Part shown: positions 26,374 to 35,616 of the stretch, piece after piece
Position numbering within the stretch: the stretch's first letter is position 1
Layout: the number at the start of each line of letters is the position of its first letter
NCBI RefSeq assembly: GCF_013336795.1
Contig: NZ_JAAFZT010000006.1
Location: 25,337 to 89,336 of the forward strand
Reading direction: 5' to 3'
Length of the DNA stretch: 64,000 nucleotides
Origin: Alteripontixanthobacter muriae
GTDB taxonomy: Bacteria > Pseudomonadota > Alphaproteobacteria > Sphingomonadales > Sphingomonadaceae
The notes under the pieces: model-generated
The model's input: only the letters and a program-made list of their open reading frames with translations
Database searches by the model: none
What the model was told of the DNA's origin: nothing
Translations under genes and position numbers: made by a program

Positions 26374-28233
26374 ATGACAATCAAACATACGCACACTCTC
26401 ACCCGCCGCCAAACCCTCGCCGGGATGGCTGCGGGTGTTTCCATGACTACGCTCTCTGCCTGCACGGGCGGGATGGCGAATACCAGCGGCCTCCGCGCCA
26501 ACCCGGCTGACGGTAACCCGCTGCTGGACGAGATCGCGTATAATCTGCTGGTGCATGAGCCGGAGCGGGCGACCAGCCTCGGCGTCGACACCGCCACGCA
26601 TGCGCGGCTGCGCTCCATGCTCGAGGATCAGTCGCCGGACGGCCAGCAGGCCTATGCCGCGACCTTGCGCCGCGATCTGGCGCGGGTTCGCGCAACGGAC
26701 ACGCAGGGCTTCACGCCCGAGACACGAACCAGCTTCGAAGTGGTGGAAAGCGCTTATTCCACCGCGCTGGACGGTTTCGCCCTCCCTTATGGCGATGTTG
26801 CTGTCGGAAGCTGGCGAAACGCGCCCTATGTCGTGATCCAGAATGTCGGTTCCTATCTCGATTTGCCGCGCTTCATGGATTCCGTCCATCCGCTGCAGGA
26901 CAGCGCCGACGTCGATGCCTTCGCCTCGCGCTTGCAGGCCATCCCGGGCGTACTGGATGGTGAGTTGATCCGGATGAGCCGCGCCACGGCAATGGGCGTC
27001 ATTCCGCCCGATTTCCTTCTGGACAAGGCTATTGCCCAGATGGGCAGCACTCTGGATGATGCGCGAAACGGCGTTCTGTTTATCGCCCAGATGCGGGAGA
27101 ACCTCGGGAAGAGCGGTTTGCCCGAAGCGCCTGCCGATGCCCTGACATCGGTCGTCACCGGCCCCATCGCCGCGGCGCTGGAGCGCCAATTGGCGGAGCT
27201 GCGCCGGCAAAGAACGATGGCGACGAGCGAACCCGGCATGTGGGCACGGCCGCAGGGGGACGAATGGTACGCATGGGCGCTGCGGGCCAGCACCACGACG
27301 CCGCTATCGGCGAATGAAGTGCATGAGCGCGGGCTGGAAGAGCTGGCCGCGCTGCACGGCAGGATGGAGCCGATCCTGCAATCCATCGGCTATACCACCG
27401 GCACGGTCGGCGAAAGGATGCAGGCGCTGTCAGCCGATCCGCGCTACAAATTTGCCGAGGGCGACCCGGGGCGCGCCGAGATCATGGCCTTCATCAAGGA
27501 TCGCATCGCCTGGATCACCGGCCAGATGCCGCGGGCCTTCAACACGCTGGTCGACCCCAATCTGGAGGTTCGCCGCCTGCCGCTGGCGGAAGAGCCCGGT
27601 GCTCCCGGCGCCTATGGCGGTGCCGGCAGCAAGGATGGTTCGATCCCCGGCCGCATGTGGATAAATCTGAGGACAACCGATCTCCATCGCAAGTATGACC
27701 TTGCCGACCTGACCTATCACGAAACTATCCCCGGCCATGTCTGGGAAGGCGAATATTCAAACCGCCTGCCGCTGATCCGGTCGATCCTCGCGTTCAATGC
27801 TTTCTCCGAAGGATGGGCGCTTTACGGCGAACAGATTGCAGATGAACTCGGCGCCTATGACGATTTCGCGGTGGGTCGCCTTGGCTATCTGCAGAGCCTC
27901 GCTTTCCGGGCCTGTCGGATGGTGGTGGATACCGGCCTGCACTCCAAGCGCTGGAGCCGCCAGCGCGCCGTTGATTTCTTCGTCCAGCGTAATGGTAGTA
28001 AGGCCGAAGAAGTGGCCAGCGAGGTTGATCGCTATTGCAGCTGGCCGGGGCAGGCCTGCGGATACAAGGTGGGCCATAGCGAGATCGTCCGGCAGCGCGC
28101 CCGCGCGCAGGCTGAACTTGGTGAGGCCTATGACTTCCGCGCCTTCAACGATGCAGTCGTACTCGGCGGGAACGCACCGCTCGATGTGATGGCGAACAAT
28201 GTCGGGCGCTATATCGAGGCTGCGCGCAGCTGA
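26374..28233 (+). CDS. DUF885 family putative metallo-hydrolase, exported lipoprotein
   Basis: A 619-residue protein of the DUF885 family, thought to be zinc metallopeptidase-like. The N-terminus has a twin-arginine motif (TRRQTLAG) and a lipobox (TLSACTGG, Cys30), so it is probably exported folded and lipid-anchored. The putative metal site is YHETIPGHVWEGE (H-E...H), followed by AFSEGWALYGEQIADELG with a further Glu ligand, and the C-terminal GQACGYKVGH. The start at 26374 lies 24 codons inside a longer frame and gives a proper Tat signal. A strong terminator follows. Confidence 0.9.
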   Translation: MTIKHTHTLTRRQTLAGMAAGVSMTTLSACTGGMANTSGLRANPADGNPLLDEIAYNLLVHEPERATSLGVDTATHARLRSMLEDQSPDGQQAYAATLRRDLARVRATDTQGFTPETRTSFEVVESAYSTALDGFALPYGDVAVGSWRNAPYVVIQNVGSYLDLPRFMDSVHPLQDSADVDAFASRLQAIPGVLDGELIRMSRATAMGVIPPDFLLDKAIAQMGSTLDDARNGVLFIAQMRENLGKSGLPEAPADALTSVVTGPIAAALERQLAELRRQRTMATSEPGMWARPQGDEWYAWALRASTTTPLSANEVHERGLEELAALHGRMEPILQSIGYTTGTVGERMQALSADPRYKFAEGDPGRAEIMAFIKDRIAWITGQMPRAFNTLVDPNLEVRRLPLAEEPGAPGAYGGAGSKDGSIPGRMWINLRTTDLHRKYDLADLTYHETIPGHVWEGEYSNRLPLIRSILAFNAFSEGWALYGEQIADELGAYDDFAVGRLGYLQSLAFRACRMVVDTGLHSKRWSRQRAVDFFVQRNGSKAEEVASEVDRYCSWPGQACGYKVGHSEIVRQRARAQAELGEAYDFRAFNDAVVLGGNAPLDVMANNVGRYIEAARS

Positions 28234-28260
28234 GCCGCGCAATGTTCGCAGGGCCATGAA

Positions 28261-28301
28261 AGAGGGCGGCGGAACCGGGATGGTTCCGCCGCCCTCTTTT
28301 A
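28261..28301. terminator. bidirectional intrinsic terminator
   Basis: A perfect 16-bp stem, AGAGGGCGGCGGAACC with GGTTCCGCCGCCCTCT (28261-28276 and 28282-28297), 5-nt loop and a T run on the plus side; AAAG on the other side gives a shorter T run in reverse. It separates the convergent DUF885 gene and pckA. Confidence 0.92.
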
Positions 28302-28318
28302 TTCAGTCAGGCTGAGTG

Positions 28319-29929
28319 TCAGGCCGCCTTCGGGGCTGCGTCGCGCACGCCCTGATCGACATGGGGCGCGAACTCGGCGAAATTGTCGACGAACAGGCGC
28401 ACCAGCTTCTGCGCCGTTGCATCGTAATCGGCAGGATCGGACCAGGTTGAACGGGGATCGAGGATGGTCTGGTCCACGCCCGCTTCTTCAAGAGCCGGAA
28501 CGCTCACCGGTACGTCGAAGCCGAAATTGGGATCGCGGCGGAATTCGACATTATCCAGCTTGCCGTCAAGCGCCGCGTTCAGCAGCGCGCGCGTCGCCTT
28601 GATCGGCATGCGGTTGCCGGTGCCGTACTTCCCGCCGGTCCAGCCGGTGTTGAGCAGCCAGCATTGCACGCCGCCCTTGGCGATGCGTTCCTTCAGAAGA
28701 TTGCCATACACGCTGGGATGGCGCGGCATGAAGGGCGCGCCAAAGCAGGTGGAGAAAGTCGCTTCCGGTTCGGTCACGCCGATCTCCGTGCCAGCCACCT
28801 TGGCGGTGTAGCCGGACAGGAAGTGATACATCGCCTGATCGGGCGTCAGGCGCGCAATCGGCGGCAATACGCCGAACGCATCCGCGGTCAGCATCACAAC
28901 ATTCGAAGGCACCGGACCGAGGTTCTTTTCCGACGTGTTCGGAATGAATTCAATCGGATAGGCACCGCGGGTATTTTCGGCGAGGCTGTTGTCGTCGAAA
29001 TCCAGTTCGCGGGTTTCAGGGTCCATGACCACATTTTCCAGCACCGTGCCGAACTTCCGCGTCGTGGCGAAAATTTCTGGCTCGGCCTCTTCGGACAGGC
29101 GGATCATCTTGGCATAGCAGCCGCCTTCGAAATTGAAGACCGCCGTGTCCGACCAGCCATGTTCGTCATCGCCGATCAGCGTGCGGCTGGCATCGGCGGA
29201 CAGGGTCGTTTTGCCGGTGCCCGACAGACCGAAGAACACGGCCGTCTTGCCGTCCGCGCCGATGTTGGCGCTGCAATGCATCGGCATCACGCCTTTCTTC
29301 GGCAGCAGGTAATTGAGAATGCCGAAGACGCTCTTCTTCATCTCCCCGGCATATTTCGTTCCGCCGATCAGGATCAGCTTTTCCGACAGGTTCACCGCGA
29401 TCACAGTTTCGCTGCGCGTGCCGTGCCGTTCAGGGTCGGCCTGGAAGCTCGGCAGATCGATGATCGTATATTCCGGTTCGAACCCGTCCAGCTCTTCCGC
29501 CGTCGGGCGCACCAAAAGCGTACGAATGAACAGATTATGCCAGGCCAGTTCGTTGATGACGCGCACGTTGACGCGGTGTTCGGGCTGTGAACCGCCGAAC
29601 AGGTCGGCGACGAACAGTTCCTGCTTGTCGGCGACCGCTTTCATGAAATCGGCCTTGAGCGCTGCGAAATGTTCGGGCGTCATCGGCACGTTGACCTTGC
29701 CCCACCAGACGCTGTCTTCCGTTTCTGCATCGCGGACGATATATTTGTCCTTTGCGCTGCGACCGGTGTGCGAACCCGTTTCGACCACCAGCGGACCGTC
29801 CTTGGCCAATTGCCCTTCGCCGTTCGCAAGGGCCTCTTCAACCAGTTGAGCGGTGTTGTAATTGGCGTGGATGAGAGCATCGGTCGAGATGCCCTGGGCG
29901 GACAGGGAATAAGAAAGCGGGGCGTTCAC
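28319..29929 (-). CDS. pckA: phosphoenolpyruvate carboxykinase (ATP)
   Basis: Converts oxaloacetate and ATP to phosphoenolpyruvate, the committing step of gluconeogenesis. Motifs: P-loop [12 protein letters not shown], metal site segment [10 protein letters not shown], and [10 protein letters not shown], plus GRSAKDK near the N-terminus. 536 residues is the normal size. The start is GTG, supported by an AGGAG Shine-Dalgarno 6-9 nt upstream. It is divergently placed to chvI-chvG; in rhizobia and Agrobacterium pckA lies next to chvG-chvI and is affected by them, so control by the neighbouring system is likely but not shown here. Confidence 0.96.
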   Translation of the reverse strand: MNAPLSYSLSAQGISTDALIHANYNTAQLVEEALANGEGQLAKDGPLVVETGSHTGRSAKDKYIVRDAETEDSVWWGKVNVPMTPEHFAALKADFMKAVADKQELFVADLFGGSQPEHRVNVRVINELAWHNLFIRTLLVRPTAEELDGFEPEYTIIDLPSFQADPERHGTRSETVIAVNLSEKLILIGGTKYAGEMKKSVFGILNYLLPKKGVMPMHCSANIGADGKTAVFFGLSGTGKTTLSADASRTLIGDDEHGWSDTAVFNFEGGCYAKMIRLSEEAEPEIFATTRKFGTVLENVVMDPETRELDFDDNSLAENTRGAYPIEFIPNTSEKNLGPVPSNVVMLTADAFGVLPPIARLTPDQAMYHFLSGYTAKVAGTEIGVTEPEATFSTCFGAPFMPRHPSVYGNLLKERIAKGGVQCWLLNTGWTGGKYGTGNRMPIKATRALLNAALDGKLDNVEFRRDPNFGFDVPVSVPALEEAGVDQTILDPRSTWSDPADYDATAQKLVRLFVDNFAEFAPHVDQGVRDAAPKAA

Positions 29930-30138
29930 GGCAAGCTCCTGACAAAATCCGGCTGAAGGGGCGGATCACTGCGGGATTCGCAAGGACGATCGGCCCGCCA
30001 ATCCCTTGCGCATAGTGCGCTGCCCGCAGATCGTCAAATCGGCGGTGCAGAGCCTTGAGTAGCAACTCTTTTTTACCTGTCGCGTGAAGGTTCGCTGTGC
30101 GTTGTCTTGTCAGCGCGCAGGGGCTAGGTTCCAGCCCC

Positions 30139-30969
30139 ATGACAAACCATCATTCGGCAGGCCCTGACCACGATCCACAACCAGCCAACAGCGCACCCGA
30201 CGCCTCCGGAATCGCGGACCCCATAGTTGACGCACGGGCACAGCGCCGGGCGGACCGCCGCGTCATTGCGCTGGTCGATGACGACCGGAACATCCTGACC
30301 TCGGTGTCGATCGCGCTCCAGTCGGAGGGCTACGCTACGCGGGTCTATTCCGATGGCGTGACTGCCCTCGCCGCATTGATCGACAATCCGCCCGACCTCG
30401 CCGTGTTCGACATCAAGATGCCGCGAATGGACGGGATGGAACTGCTGCGGCGGCTGCGCGAAACATCGGCGCTGCCGGTTATCTTCCTCACCAGCAAGGA
30501 TGACGAGCAGGATGAGGAAGCGGGTCTTGAAATGGGGGCCGACGACTACATCGCCAAGCCGTTCAGCCTGCGCCTTCTGCTCGCCCGCATTCGCGCCATC
30601 CTGCGCCGCGGCGGTGCAGGGTCGCCCGACGGCACGGGCGCTGTTCAGGCCGATGCCGTGACGGAAAAAATCTCGCGTGGCCGCCTTTTGATGGACCCGG
30701 CGCGGCACCAGGTCAGCTGGGATGGCCGCCACGTCTCGCTTACCGTGACCGAATTCCTGATTCTCGAAGCCCTGGCCATTCGGCCCGGCGTGATAAAGAG
30801 CCGTAACCAGCTAATGGATGCTGCCTATCCCGACGACGTGTTCGTCGATGACCGAACGGTGGATAGCCATATCAAGCGCGTGCGCCGCAAGTTTCGGGCC
30901 GTCGACGGGGAGTTCGACGCGATCGAGACACTGTATGGCGCCGGCTACAGCTTTACCGACGATGGCTGA
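30139..30969 (+). CDS. chvI: response regulator ChvI
   Basis: A 276-residue OmpR-type regulator. The receiver begins at [11 protein letters not shown] (acidic pair), with phospho-Asp in [13 protein letters not shown], Thr/Ser in FLTSKDD and Lys in DDYIAKPF. It is followed by a winged helix ([11 protein letters not shown] ... [18 protein letters not shown] ... TLYGAGYSF). The position before chvG and the PTS-Ntr genes, next to pckA, identifies it as ChvI, the acid/envelope-stress regulator of alphaproteobacteria. An N-terminal extension of about 35 polar residues precedes the receiver. It overlaps chvG by 8 nt. Confidence 0.92.
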   Translation: MTNHHSAGPDHDPQPANSAPDASGIADPIVDARAQRRADRRVIALVDDDRNILTSVSIALQSEGYATRVYSDGVTALAALIDNPPDLAVFDIKMPRMDGMELLRRLRETSALPVIFLTSKDDEQDEEAGLEMGADDYIAKPFSLRLLLARIRAILRRGGAGSPDGTGAVQADAVTEKISRGRLLMDPARHQVSWDGRHVSLTVTEFLILEALAIRPGVIKSRNQLMDAAYPDDVFVDDRTVDSHIKRVRRKFRAVDGEFDAIETLYGAGYSFTDDG

Positions 30970-32629
30970 CATCGCCGACGCTCGGCACGGGGGCGCGAGC
31001 GGTGTTCCCGAGCATCAGGAGGAAGACGGCCCCGCAAACAGGGTCATGGTTCCCGCTGCGGTGAGCGAACAAACGCGTCTGCGCCGGCTCGATAGCCTCG
31101 GCTGGTCGAGCCGCTTGTCGCTGACCGCCCGCATTCTCGCGGTAAATCTGCTGCCGCTGCTACTGCTTGGCGGCGGCGTCTTCTATCTCGACACCTATCG
31201 CAAGCAGCTGCTCGACGAACGGTACAAGCTGGCCCGCATAGAAGCGCAGATCACTGCCGAGGCTTTGGCCGGGGCGACGCGCGAGCGGCAGGAAGCGCTG
31301 CTGATCCAGATCGGCAAGGAACAGGACATGCGCCTCAGAATGTACGATGGCGACGGCATGCTCACTGCCGACAGTTTCGAGCTCGATGCACCCGCCTTCA
31401 CCTTCGACAATATTGCCACACTGTCATGGGACGAAGACTTCGCCCTGATGCTCGATCGCACGGTCGACACGATCGTCGGCGCGGAACCCATTCCCGATTA
31501 CATCGAACCGCGCAGCCCCCGCGCAGATGTATGGCCCGAACTTGCGCGCGCGAGGGAGCAAGGCCTGACGCAGATCCAGTTGCGCGATGCCCCCGACGGA
31601 ACGCCCGTGATCAATGCCGCCGCACCCGTGGGACTGAAGGGTGCCTCGCTGCTCACCACCCGCAACGCCGTGGATATTACCGAGAGAGTTCGCCAGGCGC
31701 GTACCACCCTCGGCTTCGGGGTGGCGCTCGCGCTGACGACGTCGATCCTCCTGTCGCTGTTCCTCGCGCGTACGATCGTCAGCCCACTCCAATTGCTGGC
31801 GCGCGCCGCTATCAGGGTACGGCTTGGCCGCGACCGTGATGTGGTGGTGCCCAGGCTGCCGGAAAGGCGGGACGAAATCGGCCTTCTCGCGCGTGCCGTG
31901 TCGGATATGGCGGATGCCTTGCGGCAACGGATCGACGCGGTCGATCACTTCGCCGCCGATGTGGCGCATGAGATCAAGAATCCCCTGGCTTCCCTGCGCA
32001 GCGCGATCGAGTCGCTGTCCCGCGTGGAGGACCCGGAACTGCGCGCGCAACTGCACACCATCGCAAGCCACGACGTCCGCCGGATAGACCGGCTGATCAC
32101 CGAGATTGCCGACGCCAGCCGCATCGATGCAGAACTGTCACGCACGATATTCGAAAATGTCGATATTGCAGCTCTCGTCCGCAACATCGTCGGAACGCGC
32201 GAGGATCGTGCGGAGAACGAAGGTATCGAGATCGCACTCGACTTGCCGCCTTATCAACTGATCATTCCGGGTGCCCCTGCAAGGCTCGAACGTATCATCG
32301 AGAACCTGCTCGACAATGCCGTGTCCTTCTCTCCGCCGGGCGAACGCATAGAGATCCGCCTCGTCGATCAGGAGGATCACGTGACCCTCTCGGTAAGCGA
32401 TCACGGCCCCGGCATACCCGAACACGCCCGCGACAAGGTGTTCGAACGGTTCCATTCGGACCGGCCCGAGGCCGAAGCTTTCGGCGATCACAGCGGGTTG
32501 GGTCTGGCTATTGCTAGGACAATCGCGACTGCGCACGACGGCAAGCTCCTTGCGCTCGACCGCGAAGACGGAACGGCCGGTGCCCGGCTACAGCTCGAAC
32601 TACCGACGGGGCGGAGCGCGGAAGATTGA
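30962..32629 (+). CDS. chvG: sensor histidine kinase ChvG
   Basis: A 555-residue membrane kinase. It has a first membrane helix at about residues 55-76 ([19 protein letters not shown]), a periplasmic region of about 170 residues, a second helix ([20 protein letters not shown]), a HAMP domain, the dimerisation His box [17 protein letters not shown], and ATPase boxes N ([10 protein letters not shown]), G1 (DHGPGIP) and G2 (SGLGLAIA). The start at 30962 lies inside the end of chvI (8-nt overlap), so the pair is translated together. ExoR, the periplasmic inhibitor known in rhizobia, is not in the window. Confidence 0.93.
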   Translation: MADIADARHGGASGVPEHQEEDGPANRVMVPAAVSEQTRLRRLDSLGWSSRLSLTARILAVNLLPLLLLGGGVFYLDTYRKQLLDERYKLARIEAQITAEALAGATRERQEALLIQIGKEQDMRLRMYDGDGMLTADSFELDAPAFTFDNIATLSWDEDFALMLDRTVDTIVGAEPIPDYIEPRSPRADVWPELARAREQGLTQIQLRDAPDGTPVINAAAPVGLKGASLLTTRNAVDITERVRQARTTLGFGVALALTTSILLSLFLARTIVSPLQLLARAAIRVRLGRDRDVVVPRLPERRDEIGLLARAVSDMADALRQRIDAVDHFAADVAHEIKNPLASLRSAIESLSRVEDPELRAQLHTIASHDVRRIDRLITEIADASRIDAELSRTIFENVDIAALVRNIVGTREDRAENEGIEIALDLPPYQLIIPGAPARLERIIENLLDNAVSFSPPGERIEIRLVDQEDHVTLSVSDHGPGIPEHARDKVFERFHSDRPEAEAFGDHSGLGLAIARTIATAHDGKLLALDREDGTAGARLQLELPTGRSAED

Positions 32630-33045
32630 CCGGAGTTCTGCACCAGGCTGGATGCGTGGCGCTGGGGGGACGAGGGATCGTGATCGAAGGCCCGCCGGGA
32701 AGCGGGAAATCTTCACTCGCACTGGCGCTGATCGACCGGGGTGCCATGCTAGTCGGTGACGATGGCATCTTGCTGTTCGCGAAGAATGGGCGATTGCGGG
32801 CGCAAGCAGCGCCGGCGACTGCGGGTCTGCTCGAAATACGCAATGTGGGCATCGTGATACTAGATCATGTTTCTGCTCCGGTCTGTCTGCGCGTCGTGCT
32901 CGATGACCGGGCACCGCGCCACGTTGAAGAGGCTGCATCACCGAACTGGCACGATCACCCCATTCCGCTGCTGCGCATGTTTCCCGATACAGCGGCACTT
33001 CCACTGCGGGTTGTACACGCATTGCAGCTGCACGGACTGCCTTGA
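32626..33045 (+). CDS. hprK: HPr kinase/phosphorylase (short alphaproteobacterial form)
   Basis: A 139-residue protein corresponding to only the C-terminal kinase domain of Firmicutes HprK, the usual alphaproteobacterial form. Walker A is GPPGSGKS (22-29), followed by VGDDGI and the HprK signature-like LLEIRNVGIVIL. It phosphorylates a serine of NPr. The start is TTG, overlapping the chvG stop as TTGA, with GCGGAG just upstream. The order chvIG-hprK-rapZ-EIIA-NPr is the classical alphaproteobacterial PTS-Ntr arrangement. Confidence 0.9.
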   Translation: MTGVLHQAGCVALGGRGIVIEGPPGSGKSSLALALIDRGAMLVGDDGILLFAKNGRLRAQAAPATAGLLEIRNVGIVILDHVSAPVCLRVVLDDRAPRHVEEAASPNWHDHPIPLLRMFPDTAALPLRVVHALQLHGLP

Positions 33046-33083
33046 GCCTTTCCTCCATCCGCAAAGACCCGCACAATCGCGGA

Positions 33084-34055
33084 ATGCCGCTCGATTCGCC
33101 AAAATCCGCAGATAAATTTCAATCGCCGGGCGTTGCTGCGGACGACCGAAAGCGGATCGCGCTCGTGACCGGCATGTCGGGCGCTGGCAAGACGACGGCT
33201 TTGCGTGTTCTCGAGGATCTGGGGTGGGAAGCCATAGACAATTTCCCGATCCGCATGCTCGATCGCCTGATCGACGGTCCCGATCCTTCGCCTGGACCGG
33301 CTCGGGGCGAGATGCACCCGATGCTGGCGATCGGCTTCGATGCGCGAACCCGTGGCTTCGTTCCGAACGATATTATCTCGCTGGTAAGAAGCCTTGCCGG
33401 ACGCGACGATCTGGTCGTCACCACTCTCTTCCTGGACTGCAACAGCGCCGAACTGGAAAGAAGATATAACGAGACCCGCCGCCGTCACCCCCTGGCGCAT
33501 GGCCGCCCTGTCATCGAAGGCATCAAGGCGGAACGCGAACTTCTCGAACCGCTGCGCCGCTGGGCGGATGCGGTGATCGATACTTCGGGGCTGGCGACCA
33601 ATCAGCTTCAGCAGGAGATGCGCGAACGCTTCGCGGTTGCCGCATCGGCCGAAACTTCAATTACGATCACGAGTTTCGGCTTTGCCCGGGGAATGCCGCC
33701 GCTTGCCGACTTCGTGTTCGACATGCGTTTCCTGGACAATCCACATTGGGTTTCCGAACTTCGCGACCAGACTGGACTGGACGCACCCGTGGCCGCTTAC
33801 ATTGCCAGCAACCCTGCGTTTGCATCAGCTTTCGGGAATATCCGCGACCTGTTGCTTGGCGTGATTCCGGAATACAAGCGGCAGGGCAAGAGCTACCTCA
33901 CCATTGCATTCGGCTGCACCGGCGGGCGCCACCGCAGTGTCTATACGGCACAGGAAATGGGTCGGGCCTTGCGCGAGGCGGGTTTTTCACCCACGGTAGT
34001 GCATCGAAATCTGGAGTCGCGTGCAGCGGACCAGATCGAAGGGCCGCAAACATGA
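33084..34055 (+). CDS. rapZ: RNase adapter protein RapZ
   Basis: A 323-residue P-loop ATPase/GTPase. Walker A is GMSGAGKTTALRVLEDLGW, and the C-terminal domain shows the family strings SFGFARGMPPLADFVFDMRFLDNP and YLTIAFGCTGGRHRSVY. In E. coli RapZ presents the sRNA GlmZ to RNase E and senses glucosamine-6-phosphate; the alphaproteobacterial role is less clear. ATG 33084 is chosen; a TTG at 33042 that overlaps the hprK stop (TTGA) would add 14 residues and is a real alternative. It lies within the PTS-Ntr cluster. Confidence 0.92.
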   Translation: MPLDSPKSADKFQSPGVAADDRKRIALVTGMSGAGKTTALRVLEDLGWEAIDNFPIRMLDRLIDGPDPSPGPARGEMHPMLAIGFDARTRGFVPNDIISLVRSLAGRDDLVVTTLFLDCNSAELERRYNETRRRHPLAHGRPVIEGIKAERELLEPLRRWADAVIDTSGLATNQLQQEMRERFAVAASAETSITITSFGFARGMPPLADFVFDMRFLDNPHWVSELRDQTGLDAPVAAYIASNPAFASAFGNIRDLLLGVIPEYKRQGKSYLTIAFGCTGGRHRSVYTAQEMGRALREAGFSPTVVHRNLESRAADQIEGPQT

Positions 34056-34108
34056 TCGTGCAAGACTGAGCGCTTGATCATGCAACGCACGGGATTCTTG
34101 AACCTCCT

Positions 34109-34522
34109 ATGATCGGCATGATCCTGGTAACGCATGGCCGTCTGGCCGAAGAGTTCGTCAACGCGATGGAACATGTGGTCGGCCGGCAGGAGGCGATCGC
34201 CACCATCTGCATCGGCCCCAATGACGATATGGAGGTCCGCCGTGCGGAAATCGCCGCCGCTATCGGGGACGTTGACAGCGGCAACGGCGCGATAATCCTG
34301 ACAGACCTGTTCGGCGGCACGCCGTCCAACCTGGCGATATCGCTGCTGGATGCCGGGCGCGTCGAGGTAATTGCCGGAATAAACCTGCCGATGCTCATCC
34401 GTCTGGCCGGTGCGCGAAAGACCATGACGATCACTGCCGCCGTGGGTGCTGCAAGGGACGCCGGACGTAATTACATCACGATTGCATCGGAGTTCCTCGG
34501 TCATGAGGCGAAAGCTTCATGA
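34109..34522 (+). CDS. PTS EIIA component, mannose type
   Basis: A 137-residue EIIA-Man domain. The phosphorylation site is His9 (MILVTHGRLAEEF); the second signature is ILTDLFGGTPSNLA. There is no EIIB, EIIC or EIID nearby, so it is a regulatory end-acceptor of phosphate from NPr, not part of a sugar permease, as in other alphaproteobacterial PTS-Ntr loci. A CCTCCT-like purine-poor stretch precedes the ATG, so the ribosome site is not obvious. It overlaps NPr by 4 nt (ATGA). Confidence 0.93.
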   Translation: MIGMILVTHGRLAEEFVNAMEHVVGRQEAIATICIGPNDDMEVRRAEIAAAIGDVDSGNGAIILTDLFGGTPSNLAISLLDAGRVEVIAGINLPMLIRLAGARKTMTITAAVGAARDAGRNYITIASEFLGHEAKAS

Positions 34523-34797
34523 CCGAGATCCGGCGAAGTGTCGAAATCGTGAACCAGCGCGGACTGCACGCCCGTGCCAGCGCCAAGTTCGTCAATGCGG
34601 TGTCCGAGTTGCCGGGCGAAACGCAGGTTCGGGTCGAAAAGGACGGTAACAGCGCTGTCGGAGGATCGATCCTCGGTTTGATGATGCTGGGCGCGGCCAA
34701 AGGAGACTGCGTGGATGTGATCGTCGCGGGCGAAAATGCCGACATGGTGCTCGGCAATCTCTGTGCCCTGATCGAGGACGGCTTCGGCGAAAGCTGA
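34519..34797 (+). CDS. HPr-family phosphocarrier (NPr)
   Basis: A 92-residue HPr-like protein. His17 (QRGLHARASAKFV) takes phosphate from EI-Ntr and passes it to EIIA. Ser50 in GGSILGLMMLGA aligns with the Ser46 that HprK phosphorylates, so both control sites are present. It forms the end of the chvI-chvG-hprK-rapZ-EIIA-NPr row. EI-Ntr (ptsP) is not in the window and must be encoded elsewhere. Confidence 0.94.
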   Translation: MTEIRRSVEIVNQRGLHARASAKFVNAVSELPGETQVRVEKDGNSAVGGSILGLMMLGAAKGDCVDVIVAGENADMVLGNLCALIEDGFGES

Positions 34798-34810
34798 AGC
34801 CGGTGAACAT

Positions 34811-35611
34811 ATGCGCAGGGAGATCACCGGTTTCTCCAACCCGACCGTCAAATATCTGCGGTCGCTTCGGGACAAAAAGTATCGCCGCAGGGAAAAGCGG
34901 TTCCTTGCCGAAGGATTGCGGCTGCTGACCGACGCGCGCGAATGCGGACGATTGCCGGAGATGCTGGTTATGGCCGCAGGGCGGAACCGGCATTCGCTTC
35001 TGGATACGCTGGAGAGGGATGTTCTGGCTGCTGGCGGTGAGGTGGTCGAAACCACGCCCGACATTCTCACCAAGATTACCGGCAAGGATAATCCGCAAGC
35101 GGTAACGGGCATGTTCCGCGAATTCGATACTTCGCTCGGCAGTCTCGACCGCGATGCAGCACCGATCTGGCTGGTCGCCCAGGCGCTTCGCGATCCGGGT
35201 AATCTGGGAACCATGTTGCGGACTGCCGATGCTGTCGGCGCCGGCGGAGTGATCCTGATCGATGAATGCGCCGACCCGTTCAGCGTCGAAGCGGTTCGGG
35301 CCAGCATGGGCGCGATCTTCACGAAGGCCATTGCGCAGGCTGAATGGGGCGAATTTCAATCCTGGCTCAGGAGCGGCGCTGGACAATTGGTCGCAGCGAG
35401 CCTGCGCGAGGCGGTGCCTTATCGCGGTGCCGCATATGCTGCACCGTGTTTCCTGCTGGTAGGCAATGAATCGCGCGGTCTGCCCGAGGAATGTGAAGCA
35501 GCCTGCGATCTGCGCGTCACCATGCCCATGCGCGGGCGGGCGGATAGCCTGAACGCTTCCGTGGCGGCGGCGGTGCTGGCTTACGAGGCGCTTGCCCGCC
35601 TCGATCCCTGA
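34811..35611 (+). CDS. TrmH/SpoU-family RNA 2'-O-methyltransferase
   Basis: A 266-residue SPOUT methyltransferase. An N-terminal substrate-binding domain (NPTVKYLRSLRDKKYRRREKRFLAEG) precedes the knotted catalytic domain with motif 1 DPGNLGTMLRTADAVG, motif 2 LLVGNESRGLP and motif 3 MRGRADSLNASVAAAV. It ribose-methylates tRNA or rRNA; whether the target is 23S G2251 (RlmB-like) or another site cannot be decided. It begins 13 nt after NPr and may be cotranscribed with it. Confidence 0.92.
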   Translation: MRREITGFSNPTVKYLRSLRDKKYRRREKRFLAEGLRLLTDARECGRLPEMLVMAAGRNRHSLLDTLERDVLAAGGEVVETTPDILTKITGKDNPQAVTGMFREFDTSLGSLDRDAAPIWLVAQALRDPGNLGTMLRTADAVGAGGVILIDECADPFSVEAVRASMGAIFTKAIAQAEWGEFQSWLRSGAGQLVAASLREAVPYRGAAYAAPCFLLVGNESRGLPEECEAACDLRVTMPMRGRADSLNASVAAAVLAYEALARLDP

Positions 35612-35616
35612 TCTGT

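Noticed and set aside
25807..27210. 467-codon minus-strand frame opposite the DUF3597 and DUF885 genes
   Set aside because: No motif, spans two real genes, and shows composition of an antisense frame.
30045..30081. Short hairpin GAGT-agca-ACTC followed by six T upstream of chvI
   Set aside because: Only 4 bp of stem; too weak to call a terminator or attenuator.
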